This document shows positions 17,286-25,940 of a DNA stretch of 64,000 nucleotides, in pieces; the first letter of the stretch is position 1, and every line of letters starts with the position of its first letter. Made by a program: the position numbers and the translations under genes. Where the stretch lies: NCBI RefSeq assembly GCF_025821625.1, contig NZ_JACKSH010000253.1, forward strand, positions 57,679 through 121,678. Direction: 5' to 3'. The notes beneath the pieces are model-generated. The model made no database searches. It was not told where the DNA came from and worked only from the letters and a program-made list of their open reading frames with translations. Origin of the DNA: Mycolicibacterium pyrenivorans (lineage in GTDB: Bacteria; Actinomycetota; Actinomycetes; Mycobacteriales; Mycobacteriaceae).

Positions 17286-18061
17286 TGATCACGTCCCAAC
17301 AGTTGGCGGCCTCGTTCCGCCTGGACCAGCGGTCGGCACTGGTGACGGGCGCCGGGTCCGGTGTCGGTGCGGCGGTGGCCGGGGCCTTCGCGGCTGCTGG
17401 GGCCGCAGTGCTCGTGACGGATATCGACTCCACCGCGGCCGCCTCGGTGGCTGCGGAGATCACCGCGGGCGGCGGCCGCGCCGACGCTTTCGGACTCGAC
17501 GTGCGTGACACCTCGGCCGCGGCCGAGGCCGCCGACCGGGCCGCCGCACTGGCCGGCGGAACACTGCACATCCTGGTGAACAACGCCGGCGCCATCGCCC
17601 CCGCGATGCTTGCCGACCAGACCGAAGAGACGTTCCGGCGCATCATCGACATCCACCTGGTCGGCAGCTTCCTGTGCAGCCACGCCGCCCAGGGGCTGCT
17701 GCCCGACGACGGACGCGGTCGCATCATCAACGTCACCTCCGCGGCCGGCCTGACGGGGACCATCGGTCAGGTGAATTACGGGGCGGCAAAGGCCGGGATA
17801 GTCGGGCTGACAAAGTCCCTGGCGCGCGAGTTGGCCCGCAAGTCGGTGACGGTCAACGCGATCGCCCCATTGGCCGCCACCGCCATGACCGAGAACATCC
17901 GGTCCAACGAGAAACTGGCCGCCAAGACGCTGGCCCGTATTCCATTGGCCCGCTGGGCGACTCCGGAGGAGATCGCCCCCAGCTTCGTCTTCCTGGCCTC
18001 CGACGCCGGCTCCTACATCACCGGTCAGGTGCTCCCGGTCGACGGCGGGACCGTGATCTAG
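17285..18061 (+). CDS. SDR-family 3-hydroxyacyl-CoA dehydrogenase candidate
   Basis: A 258-residue classical short-chain dehydrogenase. The cofactor motif TGAGSGVG is near residue 20, then the NNAG strand, and a catalytic Ser with YGAAK supplying the Tyr/Lys pair. The C-terminus ends ITGQVLPVDGGTV. All active-site residues are present, unlike the degenerate SDRs at 1-642 and 24650. It sits between a dehydrogenase and a thiolase, so oxidation of a 3-hydroxyacyl-CoA is the natural suggestion. Directly abuts the thiolase gene. Confidence 0.88.
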   Translation: MITSQQLAASFRLDQRSALVTGAGSGVGAAVAGAFAAAGAAVLVTDIDSTAAASVAAEITAGGGRADAFGLDVRDTSAAAEAADRAAALAGGTLHILVNNAGAIAPAMLADQTEETFRRIIDIHLVGSFLCSHAAQGLLPDDGRGRIINVTSAAGLTGTIGQVNYGAAKAGIVGLTKSLARELARKSVTVNAIAPLAATAMTENIRSNEKLAAKTLARIPLARWATPEEIAPSFVFLASDAGSYITGQVLPVDGGTVI

Positions 18062-19264
18062 ATGGCACGAAAAGTCAATGGTCCGTTCACCCGCGCCGGG
18101 CGCCCGGTGTACATCGCGGAGGCGGTACGCACGCCGATCGGCAAGTCCCACGGCGAGCGGGGCTGGTTCCGCGACGTGCATCCCAACGCCATGCTCGCTG
18201 CCTGTTACACCGATCTGATCAACCGCAGCGGCATCGACCCGGCAGCCGTCGAGGATCTCGTCATCGGTTGCACCGCACCGTTCGGCGAGCAGTCCCGCAA
18301 CATCGGTCGCAATGCCTGGCTGCAGGCCGGTTGTCCACCGGAGGTGCCGGCCACCGTTCTGGACCGCCGGTGCGGATCAGCGCAGACCGCCGTCGAAATG
18401 GGCGCCGCACTGATCGCATCCGGCACCCACGACATCGTCATCGCCGGCGGGGTCGAACACATGGGGCACGTACCGATCGACTCCCCCGCCAAGATCAGCG
18501 AACTCTACGGCGACCCCTGGCCGCAGGAACTGCGCGAGCTGTACAACTTCGTCCACCAGGGCGAGAGTGCGGAGCTGATCGCCGACCGCTGGGACATCGG
18601 CCGCGTCGAGATGGATGAATTCGCTTCCCGCTCACACCGACTGGCCGCAGCTGCCATCGCCGAGGGCCGCTTCGACGCCGAGATGGTGCCGATGACTCTC
18701 GACGGTGAAGCCCGCACCAGCGACCAGTGCGTGCGCCCCGGCACCACCGCCGAAACACTGGCCGGGCTCAAGCCGGCTTTCCGTAAGGAGGGCGGGCGGA
18801 TCACCGCCGGAAGTTCCTCCCCGATCTCCGACGGGGCGGCGGCGGTGCTGCTGTGTTCGACCGAGGCCGCCGAGCGGCACGGCTTGACCACCCGTGCCCG
18901 CATCATCGACCAGACCACGGTCGGCGTCGACCCGATCATCATGCTGACCGGACCCATCCCGGCCACCCGAAAGCTGCTGGACCGCAACGATCTGACCGTC
19001 AACGATATCGACCTGTTCGAGATCAACGAGGCGTTCTCCTCGGTGGTGCTGGCGTGGCAGCGCGAACTGAACGCCGACCCCGAACGGGTCAACGTCAACG
19101 GCGGAGCGATCGCGCTCGGACATGCCGTCGGTGCCACCGGGGCGCGCCTGATCGCCAGCATGGTCGCCGAATTGGAACGGCGCGACGCCGATCTCGGCCT
19201 GGTGAGCATGTGCTGCGGCGGCGGGCTGGGCACCGGAACCATTCTGCAACGAGTGCCCTCTTGA
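18062..19264 (+). CDS. Thiolase (acetyl-CoA C-acyltransferase)
   Basis: A 400-residue thiolase performing CoA-dependent cleavage of a 3-ketoacyl-CoA. The nucleophilic Cys is C104 in DRRCGSAQTA. His354 lies in LGHAVGATGAR, and the second Cys (C384) in MCCGGGLGTG. The NEAF motif is present (EINEAFSS). Length matches the FadA family. ATG follows the SDR stop without a gap, and the stop overlaps the next TTG start, so the genes are tightly coupled. Confidence 0.95.
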   Translation: MARKVNGPFTRAGRPVYIAEAVRTPIGKSHGERGWFRDVHPNAMLAACYTDLINRSGIDPAAVEDLVIGCTAPFGEQSRNIGRNAWLQAGCPPEVPATVLDRRCGSAQTAVEMGAALIASGTHDIVIAGGVEHMGHVPIDSPAKISELYGDPWPQELRELYNFVHQGESAELIADRWDIGRVEMDEFASRSHRLAAAAIAEGRFDAEMVPMTLDGEARTSDQCVRPGTTAETLAGLKPAFRKEGGRITAGSSSPISDGAAAVLLCSTEAAERHGLTTRARIIDQTTVGVDPIIMLTGPIPATRKLLDRNDLTVNDIDLFEINEAFSSVVLAWQRELNADPERVNVNGGAIALGHAVGATGARLIASMVAELERRDADLGLVSMCCGGGLGTGTILQRVPS

Positions 19265-20484
19265 TCGACTTCACCAAGTACCTGTCCTCAGGTGACGGGC
19301 TGTGGTGGGGACAGGCAGCCGCCGAGCCCCGCCCCTTGGTGGATGCGTTGTTCGCGCAGAACGAACGGATCGGCCCGATCAGCGTTTTCACCGGACTCTC
19401 GTGGAACGACCAGCTCGCCGTGATGCCCGAGCCGATGTCGATGGTGTCCTACGGTGGGCTCGGCGAGCTGCGGGAGCTGAGCCGCAGCGGCCGCCTCGAC
19501 GTGGTGCCCTGCCACTACTCCGCACTTCCGCGGATGTTCGCCGAACGCCGGCTTCCGTGTGACGTCGGACTGGTACAGGTGTCCCCGCCTGATGCGAACG
19601 GACGCTGCTCGCTGGGAATCGGGGTCGACTACGTCGCCGACGCCGTGCCTCACGCGCGGGTGCTGATCGCCGAGATCAACGCCCAAATGCCCGCCACCGC
19701 AGGAACACAACCCATACCGCTGGGCCGCTTCGCCGCCACCATCACGACCGACCGGAAGCTGCCCGAAGACCCGTCACGCGCTCCCGACGACATCGATCGG
19801 CAGATCGCCTCGTGCATCGCTGAACTCATCGACGACGGGGACACCCTCCAGCTCGGTGTCGGCTCGCTCGGCGCCGCCGTCCTCGATGCCCTTACCGGAC
19901 ATCGCGATCTCGGGTTCCACACCGGGATGATCACCGACGGACTGATGCGGCTGGTGGACCAGGGCGTGGCCACCGGAAGGCACAAGGAACTCGACGCCGG
20001 GATGGTCGTGGCAGGCACCGCGCTTGGCTCCTCCCATCTCTACAAGAGCATCCCGGAGTTGCCGGTCCGGTTCCTTCCGACCAGTTACACCCATTCCCCC
20101 CAGGTGCTTTCTCAACTGCCGTCCCTGGTCTCGGTCAACTTCGCCGTTGAGGTCGACCTCTCCGGGCAGGTCGGTTCCGAGGTCAGCGGTGGCGTCTACG
20201 TCGGCGCGGTCGGCGGCCAGGTCGACTTCACCCGAGCCGCCGCATTGACCGGCAAGCGGTCGATCATTGCGCTGCGCTCGACCTTCCGCGGCCGCTCCAC
20301 GATCAAGCCTCGCCTCGACGGCGGGGTGGTCACTACCGCCCGCGCCGACGTCGACGTCGTCGTCACCGAACACGGCGCCGCCCACCTGCGCGGGCAGAGC
20401 ATCGACGAACGGGCGCGCCGCCTCGTCACCGTCGCCGCCCCAGAATTCCGCGACGAGCTAGAAAAGGAGATCCATCAGCTATGA
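19261..20484 (+). CDS. Acetyl-CoA hydrolase/CoA-transferase family protein
   Basis: A 407-residue protein of the acetyl-CoA hydrolase/4-hydroxybutyrate CoA-transferase family. Recognisable segments are VSPPDANGRCSLG, LQLGVGSLGAAVLDAL, HTGMITDGLMRLVDQG, and the C-terminal TEHGAAHLRGQSIDERARRLV. A Glu in the SVNFAVEVDLSGQVGSE stretch is the likely thioester-forming residue. The TTG start overlaps the thiolase stop (TTGA). The role may be CoA recycling between an acid and acetyl- or acetoacetyl-CoA, the latter being the product of the HMG-CoA lyase encoded next. Confidence 0.88.
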   Translation: MIDFTKYLSSGDGLWWGQAAAEPRPLVDALFAQNERIGPISVFTGLSWNDQLAVMPEPMSMVSYGGLGELRELSRSGRLDVVPCHYSALPRMFAERRLPCDVGLVQVSPPDANGRCSLGIGVDYVADAVPHARVLIAEINAQMPATAGTQPIPLGRFAATITTDRKLPEDPSRAPDDIDRQIASCIAELIDDGDTLQLGVGSLGAAVLDALTGHRDLGFHTGMITDGLMRLVDQGVATGRHKELDAGMVVAGTALGSSHLYKSIPELPVRFLPTSYTHSPQVLSQLPSLVSVNFAVEVDLSGQVGSEVSGGVYVGAVGGQVDFTRAAALTGKRSIIALRSTFRGRSTIKPRLDGGVVTTARADVDVVVTEHGAAHLRGQSIDERARRLVTVAAPEFRDELEKEIHQL

Positions 20485-21425
20485 GCCCCGAACTTCCGGC
20501 CAGGGCCCACATCCGGGAAGTCGGTCCCCGGGACGGATTCCAGAACGAACCTGAGGTCATCAGCACCGCCGACAAGATCAGCCTGATCAACCAGCTCGGC
20601 CAGACCGGTCTGGACCGCATCGAGGTTGCCAGCTTCGTGCGACCCGACGTCATCCCGCAGCTGGCGGACGCCCTCGAGGTGCTGGGCAGCATCGATGTTC
20701 CCGACCACGTGTCACTGACGGTGCTGGTTCCCAACAGCCGCGGCCTGGACAACGCGCTGAAGGTGCGCGAGCGGTTCCACGAGGTCGCACTGTTCGTCAG
20801 CGCCTCGGAAACCCACAACAAGCGCAACGTCAACCGCTTCATCGACGAGTCGATGACCGACAACGAGGTCCTGGCCAAACGGATCGACGCCGAGGATCTG
20901 AAGCCCACGGCGGTCATCGCGACCGCATTCGGCTGCCCGTTCGAGGGCAAGGTTCCCATGGAGCGCACGCTGGAACTCGCCGAGCAGTTCGCCGCTGCCG
21001 GGTGCAGGGAGATCGGCTTCGGCGACACCACCGGAATGGCACATCCCGCTTACGTTTTCGACATCTTCTCGGCGGCCATCGAGCGGCTGCCCGGTATCGA
21101 GATCACCGCACACTTCCACAACACCCGCGGCCAGGGCCTGGCCAACGCTTACGCGGCATTGCAGGCCGGGTGCACCAGCTTCGAGTCCAGCTTCGGTGAG
21201 CTCGGCGGTTGCCCGGTCCCGGCCGGTTCTACCGGCAACATCGCCACCGAGGATCTGCTCAACATGTTTCACGAGATGGGCGTCCAGACGGGCGTGAGCC
21301 TGCCTGCCGTCATCGACGCGGCCCGCGCCGCCCAGGCGGTGCTGGGCCGCAAACTCACCAGCCATTGCATCGTGGCCGGACCGGTCGACTGGAACCCCGG
21401 CCCGGACGCCTCCGGCTGCCACTGA
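20481..21425 (+). CDS. Hydroxymethylglutaryl-CoA lyase
   Basis: A 314-residue TIM-barrel lyase splitting HMG-CoA (or a close homolog) into acetoacetate and acetyl-CoA. The metal and substrate motif GPRDGFQNE is at residues 15-23, followed by ATAFGCPFEG, the metal ligands HFHNTRG, and the signature loop GGCPVPAGSTGN with the catalytic Cys. Start is in an ATGA overlap with the CoA-transferase gene. HMG-CoA lyase is the terminal step of leucine/isovalerate and acyclic-terpene (Atu/Liu) breakdown, which ties this operon to the carboxylase and AtuA genes 37-42 kb downstream. Confidence 0.93.
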   Translation: MSPELPARAHIREVGPRDGFQNEPEVISTADKISLINQLGQTGLDRIEVASFVRPDVIPQLADALEVLGSIDVPDHVSLTVLVPNSRGLDNALKVRERFHEVALFVSASETHNKRNVNRFIDESMTDNEVLAKRIDAEDLKPTAVIATAFGCPFEGKVPMERTLELAEQFAAAGCREIGFGDTTGMAHPAYVFDIFSAAIERLPGIEITAHFHNTRGQGLANAYAALQAGCTSFESSFGELGGCPVPAGSTGNIATEDLLNMFHEMGVQTGVSLPAVIDAARAAQAVLGRKLTSHCIVAGPVDWNPGPDASGCH

Positions 21426-21468
21426 CCATCACCACCGAACGCTCACAACTGAAAGCGAAAGGCAGTTC

Positions 21469-22227
21469 ATGACCGATCGAGTCGCATTCGTCACAGGCGG
21501 AGCCCAGGGCATCGGAGGCGGAATCTCCGAAGCCCTCGGCGCCCACGGCTTTCGGGTCGCTGTCGCGGACCTGAACCTCGACGCCGCCAAGGAGACGGCC
21601 CAGCGCATCGCGGACGCAGGCGGGAAGGCGATCGCCGTGCTCGTCGACGTCACCGACACCGAGTCGGTTCGCAATGCAGTCAAGACCGCCACCGAGGAAC
21701 TCGGGGACATCGAGGTCGTGGTCAACAACGCCGGGTGGGACGACTTCATGCCGTTCCTGCAGACCACCGAGGATTTCTGGAACCGGATTCTGGACCTCAA
21801 CTTCAAAGGCGCGCTGCGGGTTTGCCACACCGTGGTTCCCGGGATGGTCGAGCGCGGCTTCGGCCGGGTGATCAACATCGGCTCCGACGCGGGCCGGGTC
21901 GGCTCCTCCCTCGAGGCCGTCTACTCGGGCGCCAAGGGCGGCATCATCGCCTTCAGCAAGACGCTGGCCCGCGAGGTCGCCACCAAGGGTGTCACCGTCA
22001 ACACCGTCTGCCCCGGCCCCACTGACACCCCGGCCCTGCGCAAGTTCGCGGACAGCTCCGGGGAGGACGCCGACAAGGTGATCGGCGGGATGGCCCGGTC
22101 GGTGCCGATGAAGCGGCTGGGAAGCCCGGCCGACGTCGCGGCGGCGGTGACGTTCTTCGCCTCTGACTCAGCGGAGTACATCACCGGCCAGACGTTGTCG
22201 GTCAGCGGTGGATTGACGATGGCGTGA
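21469..22227 (+). CDS. SDR dehydrogenase, BadH-like (2-hydroxycyclohexanecarboxyl-CoA dehydrogenase)
   Basis: A 252-residue SDR with an intact active site: TGGAQGIG cofactor motif, NNAGWDDFMPF from residue 86, Ser139, Tyr152 and Lys156. The NNAGWDxFxPF stretch and VCPGPTDTPAL are close to BadH of Rhodopseudomonas, which oxidises a ring 2-hydroxy-CoA ester to the 2-keto ester before hydrolytic ring opening. That points to an alicyclic CoA intermediate in this pathway. AAAGGCAG precedes the ATG. The next gene starts in a GTGA overlap with this stop. Confidence 0.82.
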   Translation: MTDRVAFVTGGAQGIGGGISEALGAHGFRVAVADLNLDAAKETAQRIADAGGKAIAVLVDVTDTESVRNAVKTATEELGDIEVVVNNAGWDDFMPFLQTTEDFWNRILDLNFKGALRVCHTVVPGMVERGFGRVINIGSDAGRVGSSLEAVYSGAKGGIIAFSKTLAREVATKGVTVNTVCPGPTDTPALRKFADSSGEDADKVIGGMARSVPMKRLGSPADVAAAVTFFASDSAEYITGQTLSVSGGLTMA

Positions 22228-23006
22228 GCGTCAGCGAGGAGACCACAGCCGTCAGTTGGTCGAGCGACGGACCGGTTCTGCACATCGCGCTGAACCGCCC
22301 ACCGGCCAACGCACTGGGGCCGGCGATCACCGAGGGTCTGCACGCCGCGCTGGACCACGCCGATACCGCGGCCCCCAAGGTGCTCATCGTGTCCTCGTAT
22401 CTGCCCGGCTTCTTCGCCGCCGGAGCCGACATCAAGCACATGACGACAGTCGACGCGACTTCGTTCAAGGCCTACGGCGACGGACTGCGCTCCGGGCTGG
22501 GCCGGCTGGCCGGCCATCCCGCGCTGTCGATCGCCGCGATCGACGGACTTGCCCTGGGCGGCGGCCTGGAATTGGCGATGGCGTGCACCCTGCGGGTCGC
22601 CGGGGCCGACGCCAAACTGGGGTTGCCCGAGGTCAAGCTCGGCCTCATCCCAGGGGCCGGCGGTACCCAGCGGCTGCCCCGGCTCGTGGGCCGCGGAGCG
22701 GCGCTGGACATCATGCTCACCGGCCGCCAGATCGACGCCGCCGAGGCACTGCGGATCGGACTGGTCGACCGGCTGGCACCGGCCGGCTCAGCGGTGAGCT
22801 CGGCCCGCGAACTCGCGACCGAACTGTGTGCCGCGTCGGCACCGGCGCAACAGGCGGTGGTCCGCACGGTGGGCGCGTCCGCGGACCTGCCGCTGGCCGA
22901 GGGCCTCAGGTACGAAGTGGACCAGATCCAAGACCTCTTCGAACGTGGTGAGGCTGCCGAAGGCCTGCGGGCGTTCGTGGAGAAACGCCGCCCGAACTTC
23001 GCCTAG
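22224..23006 (+). CDS. Enoyl-CoA hydratase (classical, two-Glu type)
   Basis: A 260-residue crotonase with both classical catalytic Glu segments, GGGLELAMACTLRVA and GLPEVKLGLIPGAGGTQRLPR. The oxyanion loop is FFAAGADIKHM, and the tail is AEGLRAFVEKRRPNFA. It is therefore expected to hydrate a 2-enoyl-CoA. GTG start overlaps the stop of the BadH-like gene. It is the first of three consecutive crotonase genes, the other two of which lack this Glu pair, so the three probably do different reactions. Confidence 0.92.
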   Translation: MSVSEETTAVSWSSDGPVLHIALNRPPANALGPAITEGLHAALDHADTAAPKVLIVSSYLPGFFAAGADIKHMTTVDATSFKAYGDGLRSGLGRLAGHPALSIAAIDGLALGGGLELAMACTLRVAGADAKLGLPEVKLGLIPGAGGTQRLPRLVGRGAALDIMLTGRQIDAAEALRIGLVDRLAPAGSAVSSARELATELCAASAPAQQAVVRTVGASADLPLAEGLRYEVDQIQDLFERGEAAEGLRAFVEKRRPNFA

Positions 23007-23022
23007 CAACTAAGGAGAAACC

Positions 23023-23829
23023 ATGGAATGCGGCGACTACGAAACACTCATCGCGACTGAACCCGCCCCAGGGGTATGCCTCATCACACTGAACCGGCCC
23101 GAGCGGCTCAATGCGATGACCAATGTGATGTTCGACGAACTGGAGCGGGTCGCACGCGATCTCGCCGACGACAACGACGTTCGCGTGGTGATCCTCACCG
23201 GCGCCGGCGCGGGGTTCTGCGCCGGCTATGACCTCGATGACGCCGAACGCCTGCCGGAGTTATCTGCACTGGGCATGTTCGACCAGCAGAACCGGGCCGC
23301 CCGAGCGCTCGCCGCGGTGCGCGCGATCCCGGTCCCGGTGATCGCGGCGGTCAACGGTGCCGCCGCCGGCGGCGGGTTCTCGCTGAGCCTGATGGCCGAT
23401 ATCCGCCTCGGCTCGCCGAGTGCGAAGTTCAACACGGCCTTCGTCAAGATTGGTTTATCCGCAGGCGATCTCGGCGCGTCCTGGCTACTGCCCCGGCTCA
23501 TCGGGCCGGCGCAGGCCGCCGACATCGCGTTTACCGGTCGCATGGTCGGGGCAGAGGAAGCCGAGCGGCTGGGGCTTCTCAACGCCATCACCGGACCCGA
23601 CGACCTGATCGAGCGCGCACTGAAGATGGCGGGCCAGATCAGCGCCAACTCCCCCGGCGGCATCAAGCTGTCCAAGCGGGCCCTGCAGTCCAACCTCGAG
23701 ATCAGTTCGTTCGCCGCGGCGCTCGAACTGGAGAGCCGCGGGCAGGCACTGCTCACCCGGTGCGCCGACATGCCCGAGGCGCTGACCGCATTCCGGGAGA
23801 AGCGCGCACCCAACTTCGCGGGTGCCTGA
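23023..23829 (+). CDS. Enoyl-CoA hydratase/isomerase family protein
   Basis: A 268-residue crotonase: LITLNRPERLNAMT start, GFCAGYDLDDA oxyanion loop, AAGGGFSLSLMADIRLG helix, then AFVKIGLSAGDLGASWLLPRLIG where the second catalytic Glu of classical hydratases is replaced and Asp or Ser residues are found. This variant is common in actinobacterial degradation clusters. Tail PEALTAFREKRAPNF. TAAGGAG lies upstream of ATG. The stop overlaps the next start (TGATG). It is a paralog of the following gene. Confidence 0.9.
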   Translation: MECGDYETLIATEPAPGVCLITLNRPERLNAMTNVMFDELERVARDLADDNDVRVVILTGAGAGFCAGYDLDDAERLPELSALGMFDQQNRAARALAAVRAIPVPVIAAVNGAAAGGGFSLSLMADIRLGSPSAKFNTAFVKIGLSAGDLGASWLLPRLIGPAQAADIAFTGRMVGAEEAERLGLLNAITGPDDLIERALKMAGQISANSPGGIKLSKRALQSNLEISSFAAALELESRGQALLTRCADMPEALTAFREKRAPNFAGA

Positions 23830-24629
23830 TGGCGGACTGGAACCGGGTCTCCACCCGGCCGATGGCCGACATCCTGGCCGAACTCGGCCACGCCAACACG
23901 CTCACCATCGCCGAACCTGCGCCCGGTATCGCGGTGATGTCGGTGAACCGGCCCGACCGGGGGAACTCCCAGACCGTCGAAATGTTCGGCGAAATCGCCT
24001 GGTATGCACACACGTTGCGGAAGGCGCCGTTGCGCGCTCTGATCATCACCGGTGCCGGCGGGGCCACCTTCTGCACCGGCTTCGATCTGCAGGAGGTCGA
24101 GGTCATCGCCAAGATGAGCATCCCGGAATTCAACGAACTCGTCGACACCGCCTCGGCCGGCACGTCGGGTCTGCGCTCGCTGCCCTGCCCCGTGATCGCC
24201 GCGATCAGCGGGCCGGTCGCCGGCGGGGGGCTGTCCCTGGCTTTGTCCGCCGACATCCGGTTGGCAACGGCCTCAGCGAGTTTCAGTGCCGGCTTTGTGC
24301 GGGTCGGTCTGTCCATCGGCGAACTGGGCGCCTCCTGGCACCTGTCGCGGGTGATCGGGCCGGCCCGCGCCGCGGAGATCTCGTTCACCGGGCGGACCGT
24401 CAAAGCCGAGGAAGCCGTGCGGATGGGCCTGGCCAACCGAATTGTTCCTGTCGACGGCGAGGAGGTCGTGACAGCGGCCATCGACGTCGCCGAGGACATC
24501 GCCCAGAACGGCGCCGAGGGCATTCGCGCAACCAAGAACTCGTTGATCCGCAGCGCGGAGATCGACTCGTTCCTGTCCGCCCTGGAGTTGGAGAACCGCA
24601 GCCAAGTGGTCTGCCGGACAACTCTTTAG
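23829..24629 (+). CDS. Enoyl-CoA hydratase/isomerase family protein
   Basis: A 266-residue crotonase closely related in layout to its upstream neighbour: AVMSVNRPDRGNSQT, FCTGFDLQEVE oxyanion loop, AGGGLSLALSADIRLA, and GFVRVGLSIGELGASWHLSRVIGP. The ATG at 23829 overlaps the preceding stop and begins the family domain. The last residues (ENRSQVVCRTTL) replace the usual EKRxPxF tail, so the C-terminus differs from its relatives. Tandem duplication and divergence from 23023-23829 is the simplest origin. Confidence 0.88.
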   Translation: MADWNRVSTRPMADILAELGHANTLTIAEPAPGIAVMSVNRPDRGNSQTVEMFGEIAWYAHTLRKAPLRALIITGAGGATFCTGFDLQEVEVIAKMSIPEFNELVDTASAGTSGLRSLPCPVIAAISGPVAGGGLSLALSADIRLATASASFSAGFVRVGLSIGELGASWHLSRVIGPARAAEISFTGRTVKAEEAVRMGLANRIVPVDGEEVVTAAIDVAEDIAQNGAEGIRATKNSLIRSAEIDSFLSALELENRSQVVCRTTL

Positions 24630-24649
24630 ATCATTCGATTGGAGACATT

Positions 24650-25450
24650 GTGACCACCGCGAACGAACTCCCACCGCCCAAGGCCCTCAACGAGTGCGGC
24701 GCCCTGATCATCGGTGGCACCGCCGGCATCGGATTCGCCACCGCCAAGGCCCTCGCCCAGGCCGGCGTGCCGCGGATAGTGATCGTCGGCCGCAACCCCG
24801 AACGCGGTGAGCCTGCCGCCAAGTCGCTGACCGATCTCGGCGCCGATGCCCACTTCCTGGCCGGCAGCCCGCTGGATCCGGCAGACGCGGCGGAGATCGC
24901 CGCTGACGCCGAACGGCTCCTCGGCGGGATCGACATCATGATGTGCACCACCGCCGCCGACGGCATCGCGCCAGAGCTTTTCAAGGATATCCCCGCCAGC
25001 GACATCAGCCGCATCCTCACCGAAATGGCCACCCCTGCGATGCATATGGCCAGCGCGGTGCTGCCGGGAATGCGCAGCCGCAAGGGCGGCGTCATCGTCA
25101 ACGTCGCCTCCGACGCCGCCAAGACGGCGACACCCGGGGAGGCCATGATCGGCGCCGCAAAGGCCGCCATCGTGATGTTCACCCGCACCCTCGCCATCGA
25201 AGAGAAACGCCACGGCATCCGGGCCAACGCCCTGACGCCGTCACTGGTGCACGGCACCGCGTCGACCGAACGCATCACCAGTGGCGAGGGATTCAGCGCC
25301 AAGCTGTTCGCCAGCGCCGCCAAGCAGGCGTCCCTGGGAGTTCCGGACGCGGACGACATCGCCGCACTGGCCGTGTTCGTCTGCAGCCCGGCCGCCGGAA
25401 AGCTGACCGGACAGGCGATCAGTGTCAACGGCGGAATCTCCGCGGCATGA
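24650..25450 (+). CDS. SDR-family protein with catalytic Tyr replaced by Ile
   Basis: A 266-residue SDR paralogous to the partial gene at 1-642. The N-terminal cofactor motif GGTAGIGFATA is intact. At the active site Ser154 and Lys171 are present but position 167, where Tyr is expected, is Ile (codon ATC at 25148). The alignment is anchored by the BadH-like SDR, which has Tyr at the same spacing. The protein may bind NAD(P) without normal hydride transfer, or use another residue. GTG start at 24650, with TTGGAGA upstream. Confidence 0.88.
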   Translation: MTTANELPPPKALNECGALIIGGTAGIGFATAKALAQAGVPRIVIVGRNPERGEPAAKSLTDLGADAHFLAGSPLDPADAAEIAADAERLLGGIDIMMCTTAADGIAPELFKDIPASDISRILTEMATPAMHMASAVLPGMRSRKGGVIVNVASDAAKTATPGEAMIGAAKAAIVMFTRTLAIEEKRHGIRANALTPSLVHGTASTERITSGEGFSAKLFASAAKQASLGVPDADDIAALAVFVCSPAAGKLTGQAISVNGGISAA

Positions 25451-25476
25451 CCGATCCCGAGCTGAAGGAGTCAGCA

Positions 25477-25806
25477 ATGAACTTCACTGACGTCATCGAC
25501 ATCCTCGACCGCTCGGTCGGCGGGCCGGATGCCGACGTGTCCTCGCACGGTCCGTTCTGGCGGGGCGTGACCAGGGACCGATTCATTGCCATGAAGGTGG
25601 GCGGTCGCAAACTGGTGACCCCCGGCGACGGCGCCAATTCCAATCTGGTCAAGTCCCTGCAAGGCGTGGCACCGTTCGGGTCCGACCTGGAACCGGCGCC
25701 CGACGGGGCCAGCATCATGCGGATGCCCGCCTACCTCGACCCGATCTCCGACGAGGAGATCGCCCAGGTCGTGCAGTGGATTGACGAGGGCTGTCCGGAG
25801 GCCTGA
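25477..25806 (+). CDS. Small conserved protein, cytochrome-c-like C-terminus without heme motif
   Basis: A 109-residue protein. The C-terminal MPAYLDPISDEEIAQVVQWIDEG stretch resembles the last helix region of small c-type cytochrome domains, but no CxxCH heme motif and no signal peptide are present. The ATG at 25477 has GAAGGAG at ideal spacing; an ATG at 25447 overlapping the SDR stop is less likely. It lies between an SDR and a P450 and has a single Cys near the end (EGCPEA). Function not assigned. Confidence 0.65.
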   Translation: MNFTDVIDILDRSVGGPDADVSSHGPFWRGVTRDRFIAMKVGGRKLVTPGDGANSNLVKSLQGVAPFGSDLEPAPDGASIMRMPAYLDPISDEEIAQVVQWIDEGCPEA

Positions 25807-25828
25807 CCGGGCCACGGCGCGCGGACAT

Positions 25829-25844
25829 ACCCCGAAAGCGGGAG
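25829..25844. promoter_or_regulatory. Palindromic 6-4-6 box (site 2), candidate LuxR operator
   Basis: ACCCCG-AAAG-CGGGAG, preceded by AT, lies 97 bp before the P450 GTG at 25941. Both half-sites follow the pattern of the perfect copy at 48470, with two or three mismatches. Confidence 0.45.
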
Positions 25845-25940
25845 TAAGGACTCCACCTAGTGGTGACGCAAGCGAGCGTCAACCCGGTGAGACTTGGCTC
25901 ACGCCGAAACACTGGACGACACGTCGGAAAGAGGACAGCA

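Noticed and set aside
18853..19260. Upstream extension of the CoA-transferase frame over the thiolase
   Set aside because: Thiolase active-site motifs are in the other frame; the TTG overlap at 19261 is the likely start.
23822..24649. Upstream extension of the SDR frame over the crotonase gene
   Set aside because: The extension is out of phase with an obvious crotonase; the SDR domain starts at the GTG at 24650.
25477..25806. Functional cytochrome c
   Set aside because: No CxxCH motif and no export signal.
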